Assembly: GCA_910586755.1 (NCBI GenBank)
Contig: CAJUJM010000066.1
Coordinates: 9,972 to 73,971 of the forward strand
Length of the DNA stretch: 64,000 nt
Source of the DNA: an uncultured Lachnospiraceae bacterium
Lineage (GTDB): Bacteria; Bacillota; Clostridia; Lachnospirales; Lachnospiraceae
Direction of reading: 5' to 3'
The notes beneath the pieces were generated by a model. The model worked only from the letters and a program-made list of their open reading frames with translations. It had not been told where the DNA came from and ran no database searches. The position numbers were made by a program, and so were the translations under genes. How positions within the stretch are numbered: the stretch's first letter is position 1; each line of letters begins with the position of its first letter. Below, in pieces: positions 25,266 through 34,205 of this stretch.

Positions 25266-26371
25266 TCCAACGGGATTTTGGGACATAAAAGCTTTAAAAC
25301 GCTGCGTAAATAAAGATTGGCATTGTCAGGGCTGTGAAAAAGCTCCGGAGAGTACCGGACATAAGTCTGCTTTTCCTTATAGGCTTTTTTAAACACCGGG
25401 GTCCACATGGGCCGGGGCTGGGGAAGAAAAAGGCCGAAGGTTTTGGTATAACAGGTTGCAGCGGTAGCCTTTTTCCTGGCGGAGCGATCTACAAATTCTC
25501 CCAGGCTTTTATGGACAGCAGTATCCTCCTGGGGAAGATAATAATAATCCTTATAATCCGGATAAAAATATTTCAGCTCCCCCTCTGTGAGAGAAATGCT
25601 GCATACCAGGCGGTTTCCGTCACAGGACAGGGTAAATGTCCCGTCAGAGACGGACCAGGGCGCCGGGACAGAACAGGGACTTTCATAAGTGAGCTCCAGA
25701 CAGGTTTCCGGCGATCCGAAAATATCGTGAATCGTGTGGCTGCTTTGTCCCGCAAAGGAAAAGCGGCCTTCCAGCATATCGCAGTAATTTAGAATAGGAA
25801 GAATCAGGGGCATCCCCTCCAAATCCTCTTTGTTGTGGAGAATCAGCATATTGTAAAGAAAATCCTCACCGGTAGTCAGGTAGTCCTGGTATACCTTGAT
25901 AAGCTGGCCGCCGGAGTAGGGATCTGTGCGAAAGATTCCCAGAAATTGTTCAATGGCTTTTTGCTTTAAGCTTTCTAACCCTAAAAGTTCTTTGTATGGC
26001 TTGATTTTACGGTAAATATCCAGGCTTGTGACACCGGAAAAATCATAAGGCAGGCCATAATGGCGGCAGCGCTTTATCAGATAGGGAATGTCAAAGCTGT
26101 CCCCATTAAAATGAACCAGGATAGAAAAGTTCCCCAGGAAGGAGAAAAAGGCGTGAAGAAGTTCCGGCTCCGCTTCTTCGGTGTCGGCAAACCACTGATA
26201 AAGCTGCCAGTGATTTTCTCTGTAACAAGCGCAGCCAATCAGATAAAGGGATGAAGTTTCGCCGGAAAAACCGGTAGTTTCGATATCAAAAAACAGCAGA
26301 TCCGGCAAGGGGCCAATCCGGTTAAGAGGATAGGCGGCGGGAAAATCTATGGTATGGCGAATGGTAATCAT
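25259..26371 (-). CDS. RNase H-like 3'-5' exonuclease-type protein (YprB-like)
   Basis: A 370-residue protein with a DEDD exonuclease-type ribonuclease H fold. Motif I is LLFFDIETTGFSG, motif II ILVHFNGDSFDIPYL, and motif III includes HNKEDLEGM. This matches the YprB family, a predicted nuclease in Firmicutes often paired with a helicase, though no helicase gene adjoins here. The C-terminal 150 residues form a separate domain of unknown role. The ATG at 26371 is preceded by AGGAGG eleven bases upstream; a TTG upstream of that site is rejected. It converges on the DUF5662 gene. Confidence 0.8.
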   Translation of the reverse strand: MITIRHTIDFPAAYPLNRIGPLPDLLFFDIETTGFSGETSSLYLIGCACYRENHWQLYQWFADTEEAEPELLHAFFSFLGNFSILVHFNGDSFDIPYLIKRCRHYGLPYDFSGVTSLDIYRKIKPYKELLGLESLKQKAIEQFLGIFRTDPYSGGQLIKVYQDYLTTGEDFLYNMLILHNKEDLEGMPLILPILNYCDMLEGRFSFAGQSSHTIHDIFGSPETCLELTYESPCSVPAPWSVSDGTFTLSCDGNRLVCSISLTEGELKYFYPDYKDYYYLPQEDTAVHKSLGEFVDRSARKKATAATCYTKTFGLFLPQPRPMWTPVFKKAYKEKQTYVRYSPELFHSPDNANLYLRSVLKLLCPKIPLDQ

Positions 26372-26469
26372 AAGTATGAAATCCTCCTGAGGCAATGGAT
26401 TCTATATCAGCAATTATACGGAACAGAAAAGAGAAAGTCAATGAGAAGAGAATATTTGTTCGATTGAGG

Positions 26470-26498
26470 TTGCATTGAAAACTTGTCTATGATATGAT
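26470..26498 (+). promoter_or_regulatory. Promoter of ruvAB
   Basis: TTGCAT (26470-26475) and TATGAT (26493-26498), 17-base spacer, 31 bases upstream of ruvA. No clear LexA box is seen. Confidence 0.65.
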
Positions 26499-26528
26499 GA
26501 GACTTAAAAGATTACAAAAGGAGAAGCT

Positions 26529-27158
26529 ATGATTTCTTATATTAAAGGCCCGTTGATGGAGATTGACGGGGACTTGATTGTAATAGAGGCCGGAAATGTT
26601 GGATTCGGTATCCGGGTGCCCTTATCTCTGCTGGATGAACTGCCCGGGATAGGGGAGACAGTAAAAGTTTATACTTATTTTCAGGTCCGGGAGGACGCCA
26701 TGAGTCTTTATGGCTTTTTGAATCGCCAGGACAGGGAAATGTTTAAGCAGCTTTTAGGAGTGAATGGAGTGGGCCCCAAGGGAGCTTTGGGGATTCTGTC
26801 TGCTTTAAGGCCGGACGATCTGCGGCTTGCCATTATTTCCGGGGATGCCAAGGCCATCTCCAGAGCCCCTGGCATTGGGACAAAGACTGCCCAGCGGGTA
26901 ATTCTGGATTTAAAAGACAAAATTTCCTCAGAGGATTTGTTTTCTCCGGCAGGAGACGGGGGATTTTTGGAAGATTCCGGAAATCAGGCCGCCGCAGACT
27001 CTCATGGAGATGCGGCCCGGGAGGCCATCAGCGCCCTGGTGGCTCTGGGTTATTCCAATATGGAGGCGGCCAGAGCGGTGAGGAAGGCAGAAATAACAGA
27101 GGAAATGACGGCAGAGGATGTACTGAAAGCCTCCCTGCGCCACCTGTCATTTTTGTAA
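26529..27158 (+). CDS. ruvA: Holliday junction branch migration protein RuvA
   Basis: A 209-residue RuvA that binds four-way junctions and recruits RuvB. The N-terminal OB domain starts MISYIKGPLMEIDGDLIVIEAGNVGFGI. The helix-hairpin-helix motifs are LLGVNGVGPKGALGILSAL and APGIGTKTAQRVILDL. The C-terminal RuvB-binding domain ends the protein (EAISALVALGYSNMEAARAV). AAAGGAG precedes the ATG at 26529. ruvB follows after 44 bases. Confidence 0.97.
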   Translation: MISYIKGPLMEIDGDLIVIEAGNVGFGIRVPLSLLDELPGIGETVKVYTYFQVREDAMSLYGFLNRQDREMFKQLLGVNGVGPKGALGILSALRPDDLRLAIISGDAKAISRAPGIGTKTAQRVILDLKDKISSEDLFSPAGDGGFLEDSGNQAAADSHGDAAREAISALVALGYSNMEAARAVRKAEITEEMTAEDVLKASLRHLSFL

Positions 27159-27202
27159 AATACCTTTTGACCCCAACATCATTTTTATAGAGGTGAGGAT
27201 CC

Positions 27203-28207
27203 ATGGACAGGAGAATTATTACCACCGAGATAACCGAAGAGGACAAGAAAATTGAGACCAGCCTGAGGCCTCAGCTTCTTTGTGAGTATATTGGCCAGGA
27301 AAAGATTAAGACCAATTTAAAAATCTATATTGATGCCGCTAAATCCAGAAATGAAGCTCTGGATCATGTGCTGTTTTACGGCCCTCCCGGTTTGGGAAAA
27401 ACTACCCTGGCAGGGATTATCGCCAAAGAAATGGGAACCAATATGAAGGTTACATCCGGACCTGCCATTGAAAAACCAGGGGAGATGGCGGCGATTTTAA
27501 ATAATCTCCAGGAGGGGGACGTTCTTTTTGTAGATGAGATTCACCGGCTTAACCGCCAGGTGGAGGAGGTGCTTTATCCGGCTATGGAGGATTACGCCAT
27601 AGATATTATGCTGGGAAAGGATTCCTCCGCCAGATCTATTCGCCTGGATCTGCCGAGATTTACTCTGGTAGGCGCTACCACCAGAGCCGGTCTTTTGACT
27701 GCTCCTCTGCGGGATCGGTTTGGCGTGGTCCAGAAGCTGGAGTTTTATACCCCGGGAGAGCTTACAACGATTGTGCTTCGATCCTCCATGGCTTTAGGAG
27801 TGGAGATTGACGCGGACGGGGCGGCGGAGATCGCCAAAAGATCCAGAGGAACCCCCCGGCTTGCCAACCGTCTGTTAAAGAGAGTCAGGGATTTTGCCCA
27901 GGTAAAGTATGACGGACGGATTACCAGGGAAGTGGCGGATTTTGCACTGGACATTCTGGATGTGGATAAGCTGGGACTGGATCAGAACGACCGGAATATT
28001 TTACTGATGATCATTGAAAAATTTGGCGGCGGCCCTGTGGGCTTAGACACTCTGGCGGCGGCCCTGGGGGAAGATTCGGGGACTCTGGAAGATGTATATG
28101 AGCCATACCTTTTGATGAACGGGTTGATTAATCGTACCCCCAGGGGAAGGCTGGCAACGGAGCATGCCTACCGGCACCTTGGCATCAGCAGAGAAGAAAA
28201 CAGTTAA
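27203..28207 (+). CDS. ruvB: Holliday junction helicase RuvB
   Basis: A 334-residue AAA+ motor that drives branch migration with RuvA. It shows the N-terminal LRPQLLCEYIGQEKIK, Walker A GPPGLGKTT, Walker B LFVDEIHRLNR, sensor 1 GATTRAGLL, the arginine finger region LRDRFGVV and the winged-helix end domain (LIEKFGGGPVGLDTLA-like, NRTPRGRLATEHAYRHLG). Length is usual. GAGGTGAGG lies before the ATG at 27203. Confidence 0.97.
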   Translation: MDRRIITTEITEEDKKIETSLRPQLLCEYIGQEKIKTNLKIYIDAAKSRNEALDHVLFYGPPGLGKTTLAGIIAKEMGTNMKVTSGPAIEKPGEMAAILNNLQEGDVLFVDEIHRLNRQVEEVLYPAMEDYAIDIMLGKDSSARSIRLDLPRFTLVGATTRAGLLTAPLRDRFGVVQKLEFYTPGELTTIVLRSSMALGVEIDADGAAEIAKRSRGTPRLANRLLKRVRDFAQVKYDGRITREVADFALDILDVDKLGLDQNDRNILLMIIEKFGGGPVGLDTLAAALGEDSGTLEDVYEPYLLMNGLINRTPRGRLATEHAYRHLGISREENS

Positions 28208-28228
28208 ACAATTAAAATGTAACTTTTC

Positions 28229-28257
28229 TTGACAGTGGGAGTGTGTTATACTATATG
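28229..28257 (+). promoter_or_regulatory. Promoter upstream of the zapA-like gene
   Basis: TTGACA (28229-28234) and TATATG (28252-28257), 17-base spacer. The leader to the ATG at 28413 is about 150 bases and GC-rich, with direct repeats. Confidence 0.65.
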
Positions 28258-28288
28258 GATAGAGGGCTATGGCAAATTTGCCTGTCCA

Positions 28289-28311
28289 AACCTGCATGCG
28301 CCCGGCGGCGG
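28289..28311 (+). repeat. Short dispersed GC-rich motif, copy in the zapA leader
   Basis: The stretch AACCTGCATGCGCCCGGC plus GGCGG recurs with two mismatches at 45392-45414 in front of hemB. A related TGCATGC...GCCGGCGGCGGAC stretch recurs in the same leader at about 28355-28380, so the leader carries a direct repeat about 60 bases apart. Confidence 0.45.
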
Positions 28312-28412
28312 ACAAACACCGCACATGAAAGTTTGGCGCATGGGGCATACCTGAATGCATGCCGCCTGCCGGCGGCGGACCTCTATAGTAACCAAACAGG
28401 AGAACAACCCTT

Positions 28413-28967
28413 ATGGATTCGAAAAATTATGCAGAAGTATTAATAGACGGCAATGTATACACTCTGGCTGGTGTGGAAGAAAAGAGCTACTTTCAAAAGG
28501 TTGCCGCATATATCAACGAAAAGATTGACCAGTTAAAGTCTCAGCCCGGCTTTACCAAGCAGAGCGACGACTATCGAAATGTTATGGTGGAGCTGAACAT
28601 AGCAGACGATTATTTTAAAGCCATGGACAAGCTTAATGCCATGGAGACTCAAAAAGTTGACATGGAACGGGAGATATACAGCCTGAAGCATGAGCTGGTC
28701 AGCACCCAGATGAAGCTGGAGGCAGCTCTCAGAAGCCTGGATGATTTCCAGAGAAAACAGATGGGGCAGGAGGCGGAGCTTAAAAAGGCGCTGTCCAGGG
28801 TAAAAGTCAGTGAGGAGCTGGCAGCGGCGGCAAAAGAAAGCGAAGAAAAGGCCGCTGCGGTAATGGCAGCTTCAGAGGCGGCAAAAAATGCTGAATTTAC
28901 ACCGTCTGTTTCCCAGATTCCGCCTTCTCAGAAGGGCGGACACGGCAACAGAAAAGGTAAGAGGTAG
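28413..28967 (+). CDS. zapA: ZapA-like cell division protein with coiled-coil tail
   Basis: A 184-residue protein. Residues 1-75 match the ZapA domain (EVLIDGNVYTLAGVEEKSYFQKVAAYINEKIDQ and NVMVELNIADDYFKAMDK), which binds FtsZ and helps bundle the division ring. A long coiled coil (about 75-155) and a basic, low-complexity end follow. ZapA is usually about 85-110 residues, so this version is extended, as I recall in several Clostridia. AACAGGAG precedes the ATG at 28413. A terminator follows. Confidence 0.82.
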   Translation: MDSKNYAEVLIDGNVYTLAGVEEKSYFQKVAAYINEKIDQLKSQPGFTKQSDDYRNVMVELNIADDYFKAMDKLNAMETQKVDMEREIYSLKHELVSTQMKLEAALRSLDDFQRKQMGQEAELKKALSRVKVSEELAAAAKESEEKAAAVMAASEAAKNAEFTPSVSQIPPSQKGGHGNRKGKR

Positions 28968-28982
28968 AAATACGTAACAGTT

Positions 28983-29015
28983 CAGGGGGCGCTGGAAAGG
29001 TAGGCCCCCTGTTTT
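28983..29015 (+). terminator. Terminator of the zapA-like gene
   Basis: CAGGGGGC pairs with GCCCCCTG around a 13-base loop, followed by TTTT. The 12 bases GTAACAGTTCAG just before overlap its first bases and match the end of the 150-bp repeat. Confidence 0.75.
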
Positions 29016-29033
29016 ATCACACCGGAAAGGAGA

Positions 29034-31331
29034 ATGGCAGTGGTAAGGGAAAAGAGCGTAGAGCTTTTAGCTCCGGCCGGGAGCTTTGAGAGTATGAAAG
29101 CTGCCGTGGCAGCCGGTGCGGATGCGGTTTATATGGGAGGCAGCCGGTTCGGGGCCAGGGCTTATGCGGATAACCCGGACAAGGATAAGCTGCTGGAGGC
29201 CATCGATTACGTTCACATTCATGGACGCCGCCTTTATATGACGGTCAACACCCTGTTTAAAGAGAAAGAACTGGGCGAGTTGTATGACTATCTGCTTCCC
29301 TATTATGAGCAGGGAGTGGACGGAGTGATTGTCCAGGATCTGGGAGCTTTTATGAAAATACGGGAATGGTTTCCCGATCTGCCCATTCACGCCAGCACCC
29401 AGATGACGGTTACTGGTGTTTACGGCGCTAAGGTTTTAAAAAATTTAGGGGCTCAAAGGGTGGTAACGGCCAGAGAGCTGTCTTTAGAGGAAATACGAGA
29501 GATTCATCGCCAGGTTCCAATAGAAATCGAAAGTTTTGTTCATGGCGCCCTGTGCTACTGCTATTCCGGCCAGTGTTTAATGAGCAGCCTTATTGGCGGG
29601 CGCAGCGGCAACCGGGGAAGGTGCGCCCAGCCCTGCCGCCTTCCTTATGACGTAAAAAGGGACGGAAAATCGTTTTATAAAGGGAAGGAGTCTTATGTAC
29701 TGAATCTGAAAGATCTGTGTACATTGGACTTAATTCCGGATATGATAGAAGCCGGAGTCTATTCCATGAAGATAGAGGGACGGATGAAAAGCCCAAGATA
29801 CACGGCCGGGGTGGTAAGTATTTACCGGAAATACGTGGATATGTACAAAAGCCGGGGCAGAGAAGGATTCCAGGTGGATCCGGAAGATAAAAAGCTTTTG
29901 CTGGATCTGTTTGACAGAGGTGGTTTTTCTCAGGGGTATTACGAGAATCACAATGGCCGCCATATGGTGGCATTAAAGGAAAAGCCTTCCTTCCGGGAGG
30001 GAAACCAGGAGCTTTTTGACCGGTTAGACAGAGAATATGTAAACGCGGCGGTACAGGAGCCGGTTGTTGGTTCCGTGGTTCTGGAGGAAGGACGGCCTTT
30101 AAGCCTGTCCCTAAGCCTGGAACCTCCGGGGCTTGATCCGATTACTGTTACGGTGACAGGACAGATGTCTCAAAAGGCCCAAAATCAGCCAATTACAGAG
30201 GAAAAAGTAGCAAAGCAGATAAGAAAAACCGGGGGAACCCCCTTTACCATTTCCCGTTTAGATGTCAGGATTGCCGGGGAGCTGTTTCTGCCTGTTCAGG
30301 CCTTAAATGAACTTCGCCGGGATGGCCTGGAGACCCTTGAAAAAGCAGTTTTAGTGCCTTACCGTCGAACTGCAGTCCCCCAGTCCGGCGGGGAAATCCA
30401 GACAGTCAGCCCTGCAACTGGGCAGTCCGGCCAGGTAACCCAGCCAGCCAGCTCTGCAATACCGCTGGAAGAAGAAACCGGACGGCGGACGGATCCGGCC
30501 TTCCGGCTGTCCTTTGAAGAGCCATCTCAGCTGGCGGCTGTCCTCTCCTGGCCAAAGCTGGAAGAAAACAGGGTCCGGATTGACGAGGTTGCCATAGACA
30601 GCGCCGGTTTTCCGGCAGAACAGTGGCCGGAATGGGTGCAACGGGTTCACAATAAGGAGATTTCCTGCCAGTTGATCTTGCCCCATATTTTTCGGACAGA
30701 GGCCAGGGAGTATTTAGGCCATAACCTGGATAAATTAAAATCAGCCGGTTTTGACGGCGTCATAGTCCGGGCTATGGAAGAGACAGAGTGGTTAAAAGAA
30801 ATGGATATCACCTGCCCTATGGTTTTTGACGATACTATGTATACCTGGAACCGGGAGGCCGCTTTGGCTATGAAAGCCATGGGAGCGGAGCGGGTTACCC
30901 TTCCTCTGGAGCTGAACAGCAGAGAGATGAAAGAAACCGGAAGGACAGACCCGCCTTCTGATCTGGTGGTTTACGGCCGCCTTCCTATGATGGTTTCCGC
31001 CCAGTGTATCAAAAAAACCACATCAGGCTGTGACAAACGCCGGGAAACTATAAATTTAAAAGATCGGACCGGCAAACTGCTTCCGGTGAAAACCCATTGC
31101 CGGTTCTGCTATAATACCATCTATAACCCAAGTCCCTTAGCCCTTTTTGGCTGTAAAGACCAGATACGGGCCCTGAAACCGGACGGGCTTCGGATGAAAT
31201 TTACCACTGAGACAGAAGAAGAAACCATAAGGATCCTGAAGGCCTTTCTTGAGGAAGGAAAAGAGAAGGAGGTTTTACCTGTTCCACTGAAAGACTTTAC
31301 CAGAGGGCATTTTCGCCGGGGAGTGGAATAG
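29034..31331 (+). CDS. rlhA: U32 family protein with DUF3656, RlhA-like 23S rRNA hydroxylation protein
   Basis: A 765-residue U32 protein. The N-terminal half has VELLAPAGSFESMKAAVAAGADAVYMGG and the U32 cysteine signature around 170-205 (FVHGALCYCYSGQCLMSS, then GRCAQPCR). The C-terminal half is a DUF3656-type domain with a late CRFCYN motif. That arrangement matches E. coli RlhA (YdcP), which hydroxylates cytidine 2501 of 23S rRNA; here it is about 110 residues longer, mainly in a Gln/Ser/Thr-rich linker near 445-490. AAAGGAG is only one base from the ATG at 29034; an in-frame GTG at 29040 has better spacing. Function is inferred by family. Confidence 0.8.
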   Translation: MAVVREKSVELLAPAGSFESMKAAVAAGADAVYMGGSRFGARAYADNPDKDKLLEAIDYVHIHGRRLYMTVNTLFKEKELGELYDYLLPYYEQGVDGVIVQDLGAFMKIREWFPDLPIHASTQMTVTGVYGAKVLKNLGAQRVVTARELSLEEIREIHRQVPIEIESFVHGALCYCYSGQCLMSSLIGGRSGNRGRCAQPCRLPYDVKRDGKSFYKGKESYVLNLKDLCTLDLIPDMIEAGVYSMKIEGRMKSPRYTAGVVSIYRKYVDMYKSRGREGFQVDPEDKKLLLDLFDRGGFSQGYYENHNGRHMVALKEKPSFREGNQELFDRLDREYVNAAVQEPVVGSVVLEEGRPLSLSLSLEPPGLDPITVTVTGQMSQKAQNQPITEEKVAKQIRKTGGTPFTISRLDVRIAGELFLPVQALNELRRDGLETLEKAVLVPYRRTAVPQSGGEIQTVSPATGQSGQVTQPASSAIPLEEETGRRTDPAFRLSFEEPSQLAAVLSWPKLEENRVRIDEVAIDSAGFPAEQWPEWVQRVHNKEISCQLILPHIFRTEAREYLGHNLDKLKSAGFDGVIVRAMEETEWLKEMDITCPMVFDDTMYTWNREAALAMKAMGAERVTLPLELNSREMKETGRTDPPSDLVVYGRLPMMVSAQCIKKTTSGCDKRRETINLKDRTGKLLPVKTHCRFCYNTIYNPSPLALFGCKDQIRALKPDGLRMKFTTETEEETIRILKAFLEEGKEKEVLPVPLKDFTRGHFRRGVE

Positions 31332-31340
31332 GAAAATAGA

Positions 31341-32672
31341 ATGACAACCCTGATTATTGAGATTTCCAAATATCTTATGATTCTTTTAATGGCCTTTTAC
31401 ACATATTTTAACTTCCGGTTCTTCTCGTATCAGGACCCGGAGGATAAAAAGGCGGTCTGCGGCCGTCAAAACCAGGCCATGTTTTTAATCCATCTCCTGG
31501 CTTTTCTGGTAATTTACCTGAAAAGCCAGGAGGAAGCAGTCATCGGCTTCTATCTGGCCCAGGTAGTGTTCTTTGCCGGCTATATCGGTGGATTCCGCTT
31601 GCTGTACCGCAATGTATCCAGACTTTTGGTTAATAATACCGCCATGCTTTTATGCGTGGGATTTATTATCCAGACCCGTTTGTCCATACAAAAGGGGCAG
31701 ACCCTGGCGGGAAAGCAGTTTATCGCAGCGGTCTTAGCGGCGGCTGTAAGTCTTTTAATCCCCTTTATTATAGACAGGATGTGGCAGCTCTCCAAGATTC
31801 CCTGGGTGTATGGAATAGGAGGCCTGGTTTTGCTGGCGGCAGTGTGGATAAAGGGAAATACCAGCTACGGAGCTCAGCTTTCCCTGACTCTGGGAGGAGC
31901 ATCCTTTCAGCCCTCCGAATTTGTAAAGATTACCTTTGTATTTTTTACGGCAGCCATGTTTTACCATTCTACCAGCTTTCCCACTGTGTGTATTACTACG
32001 GCGGCAGCAGCGGCCCATGTGCTGGTACTGGTGATGTCTAAGGACCTGGGCGGAGCCCTGATTTTCTTTATAACTTATGTATTTATGCTGTTTGTGGCCA
32101 CCTCCAGCTGGATTTATCTGGGAGCGGGAATCTTAAGCGGAAGTGCGGCGGCAGCGGCGGCCTACCATCTGTTTTCCCATGTCCGGATCCGGGTGGAGGC
32201 CTGGGCCAATCCCTGGGCGGATATTGACAACCGGGGCTACCAGATTACCCAGTCCCTCTTTGCTATCGGCACAGGAGGATGGTTTGGAAGCGGCCTTTTT
32301 CAGGGAATGCCTTATAAGATCCCTGTCGTGGAAAAGGATTTCATTTTTGCGGCAATTTTTGAAGAAATGGGAGGGATTTTTGCAATCTGCGTTCTGCTAA
32401 TCTGTCTGGGATGCTTTATCCAGTTTATGATGATAGCAGCCAGGATGAGGGCGGCTTTTTATAAATTAATTGCTTTTGGGCTGGGTATGGTATATATTGT
32501 CCAGGTATTTTTAAATGTAGGGGGAGTAGTAAAATTTATTCCCTCCACCGGCGTGACCCTGCCTTTTGTCAGTTATGGGGGGAGCTCTGTTTTCAGCACA
32601 TTTTTTCTGTTCCAGATTGTTCAGGGGCTTTATATTTTAAAGCAGAATGAGGAGGAAGAAGATGAAGCGTAA
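31341..32672 (+). CDS. SEDS family peptidoglycan glycosyltransferase (FtsW/RodA/SpoVE-like)
   Basis: A 443-residue membrane protein with about 10-11 hydrophobic helices. Family motifs are FQPSEFVKI (helix 4-5 region), KDLGGALIFF, NRGYQITQSLFAIGTGGWFGSGLFQG and FIPSTGVTLPFVSYGGSS. SEDS proteins polymerise lipid II into glycan strands with a partner class B PBP. The next gene is such a PBP, overlapping by 11 bases, so they form a cognate pair. The N-terminal extension with three extra helices is longer than in E. coli RodA. It is nine bases after the rlhA-like gene. Confidence 0.92.
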   Translation: MTTLIIEISKYLMILLMAFYTYFNFRFFSYQDPEDKKAVCGRQNQAMFLIHLLAFLVIYLKSQEEAVIGFYLAQVVFFAGYIGGFRLLYRNVSRLLVNNTAMLLCVGFIIQTRLSIQKGQTLAGKQFIAAVLAAAVSLLIPFIIDRMWQLSKIPWVYGIGGLVLLAAVWIKGNTSYGAQLSLTLGGASFQPSEFVKITFVFFTAAMFYHSTSFPTVCITTAAAAAHVLVLVMSKDLGGALIFFITYVFMLFVATSSWIYLGAGILSGSAAAAAAYHLFSHVRIRVEAWANPWADIDNRGYQITQSLFAIGTGGWFGSGLFQGMPYKIPVVEKDFIFAAIFEEMGGIFAICVLLICLGCFIQFMMIAARMRAAFYKLIAFGLGMVYIVQVFLNVGGVVKFIPSTGVTLPFVSYGGSSVFSTFFLFQIVQGLYILKQNEEEEDEA

Positions 32673-34107
32673 TTCTGGCTCTCCGGGTTCCAATGGAAAT
32701 ATTTTGATCTTGACGTATCTGATCTCAGCGGTATTTGTGCTGCTTACAGGGTATCTGGTCTGGTTTATAGAGGCGCAAAGCGAAAATGCCCTTAATAATT
32801 CTTACAATGCCAGGCTGGAGCATTTATCTGATAAGGTGATCCGGGGAGAAATCTTAAGCAATGATGGAAGAATCCTGGCCCAGACATTGGTGGGAGAGGA
32901 CGGAGAGGAAAGGCGCGTCTACCCTTATGGTCCTTTGTTTTGCCACGCAGTGGGCTGGTCCACCAGAGGAAAGACGGGAGTGGAGGATCTGGCCAATTTC
33001 TACCTTCTTTCCTCCCATGACAATCTGGCGGAGAAGGTGCTTAGAGAGCTGATGGATGAGAAGGATCCGGGGGATGATGTGGTTACCACCCTGGATGTGG
33101 AATTGCAGCAGACTGCCTATGACGCCCTTGGAGACAGAAAAGGGGCGGTTGTAGTGATGGAGGTCGATACAGGAAAAATCCTGGCCATGGTTTCCAAACC
33201 GGAATTTGATACCAACCAAATCAATACTCTGTGGGACAGTCTGGTATCCGGAGACATAGGGGAAGGACTTTTATTAAACCGTGCCGCCCAGGGAGTTTAC
33301 CCGCCGGGATCCACGTTTAAAACCCTGGTACTTCTGGAATATATGAGAGAGAACCCGGAGGATTACCAAAATTTTCATTTTGACTGTAATGGGATATACC
33401 AATATGCAGAATACACCATACGCTGCTATCACTCTACAGCTCACGGAAGTCAGAACCTGGAGCAGGCCTTTGCCAATTCCTGCAACGGGGCGTTTGCCAG
33501 CATGGGCCTTAACCTAAACCATGGCAGAATGAAAAATCTGGCGGAAGATATGCTGTTTAATCAGGAGCTTCCTCTGTCTGTTCCTTACAGCAAAAGTACT
33601 TTTGCTCTGGGGGACGGGGCCTCTGACTGGGAGGTGCTTCAGACCTCCATCGGCCAGGGAGGAACCCAGATAACCCCTGTCCACAACCTGATGCTTACCG
33701 CTGCAATCGCCAACGGGGGAAACCTTATGAAGCCTTATTTTATCGACTATGTGGTAAATGCCAATGGGGAGATGGGACAGAAATTTCTGCCGGAGTCCTG
33801 GGGAAGCCTTATGAGCGCCAAAGAGGCGGGAACTCTGGCCGGGATGATGGAGCTGGTGGTGACGGAGGGAACCGGCTTGGCCCTCAGGACAGAGGCATAC
33901 AGGGCGGCAGGAAAGACCGGCTCCGCTGAGTTTGAAACCGGAAGGGAAAGCCATGCCTGGTTTACCGGTTTTGCGCCGGTAGAAAATCCTCAGATCGCCA
34001 TTTCCGTGGTGATGGAGGAAGGAGGCAGCGGCGGCCGGGAAGCAGCTCCCATCGCCAGGGCTGTGTTTGACGCCTATTTTGTGAAGCAGGCCCAAAGTGG
34101 AAATTAA
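32662..34107 (+). CDS. Class B penicillin-binding protein (peptidoglycan transpeptidase)
   Basis: A 481-residue transpeptidase with one N-terminal membrane helix (ILILTYLISAVFVLLTGYLVWF). The serine motif is STFK (PPGSTFKTL), the second motif is SCN (ANSCNGAFASMG) and the third is KTG (AAGKTGSAEFET). The short pedestal region before the transpeptidase domain matches the PbpA type found next to FtsW/RodA in Gram-positives. AGGAGG at 32650-32655 sets the ATG at 32662; an ATG at 32647 precedes that site and is rejected. It overlaps the SEDS gene by 11 bases, implying coupled synthesis. Confidence 0.92.
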   Translation: MKRNSGSPGSNGNILILTYLISAVFVLLTGYLVWFIEAQSENALNNSYNARLEHLSDKVIRGEILSNDGRILAQTLVGEDGEERRVYPYGPLFCHAVGWSTRGKTGVEDLANFYLLSSHDNLAEKVLRELMDEKDPGDDVVTTLDVELQQTAYDALGDRKGAVVVMEVDTGKILAMVSKPEFDTNQINTLWDSLVSGDIGEGLLLNRAAQGVYPPGSTFKTLVLLEYMRENPEDYQNFHFDCNGIYQYAEYTIRCYHSTAHGSQNLEQAFANSCNGAFASMGLNLNHGRMKNLAEDMLFNQELPLSVPYSKSTFALGDGASDWEVLQTSIGQGGTQITPVHNLMLTAAIANGGNLMKPYFIDYVVNANGEMGQKFLPESWGSLMSAKEAGTLAGMMELVVTEGTGLALRTEAYRAAGKTGSAEFETGRESHAWFTGFAPVENPQIAISVVMEEGGSGGREAAPIARAVFDAYFVKQAQSGN

Positions 34108-34205
34108 GCGGAAATTGCGGCAAAGCTTAAAAAATTCTGCTAAATTGTCGATATAATAATAAAGCGCACCGTCAAAAGGAATATATTTTCAAGGAGGATT
34201 ACGTT

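Noticed and set aside
28043..28443. Frames in the zapA leader on both strands
   Set aside because: The region starts with a promoter and is GC-rich with repeats; the frames overlap ruvB or zapA and have no ribosome site.
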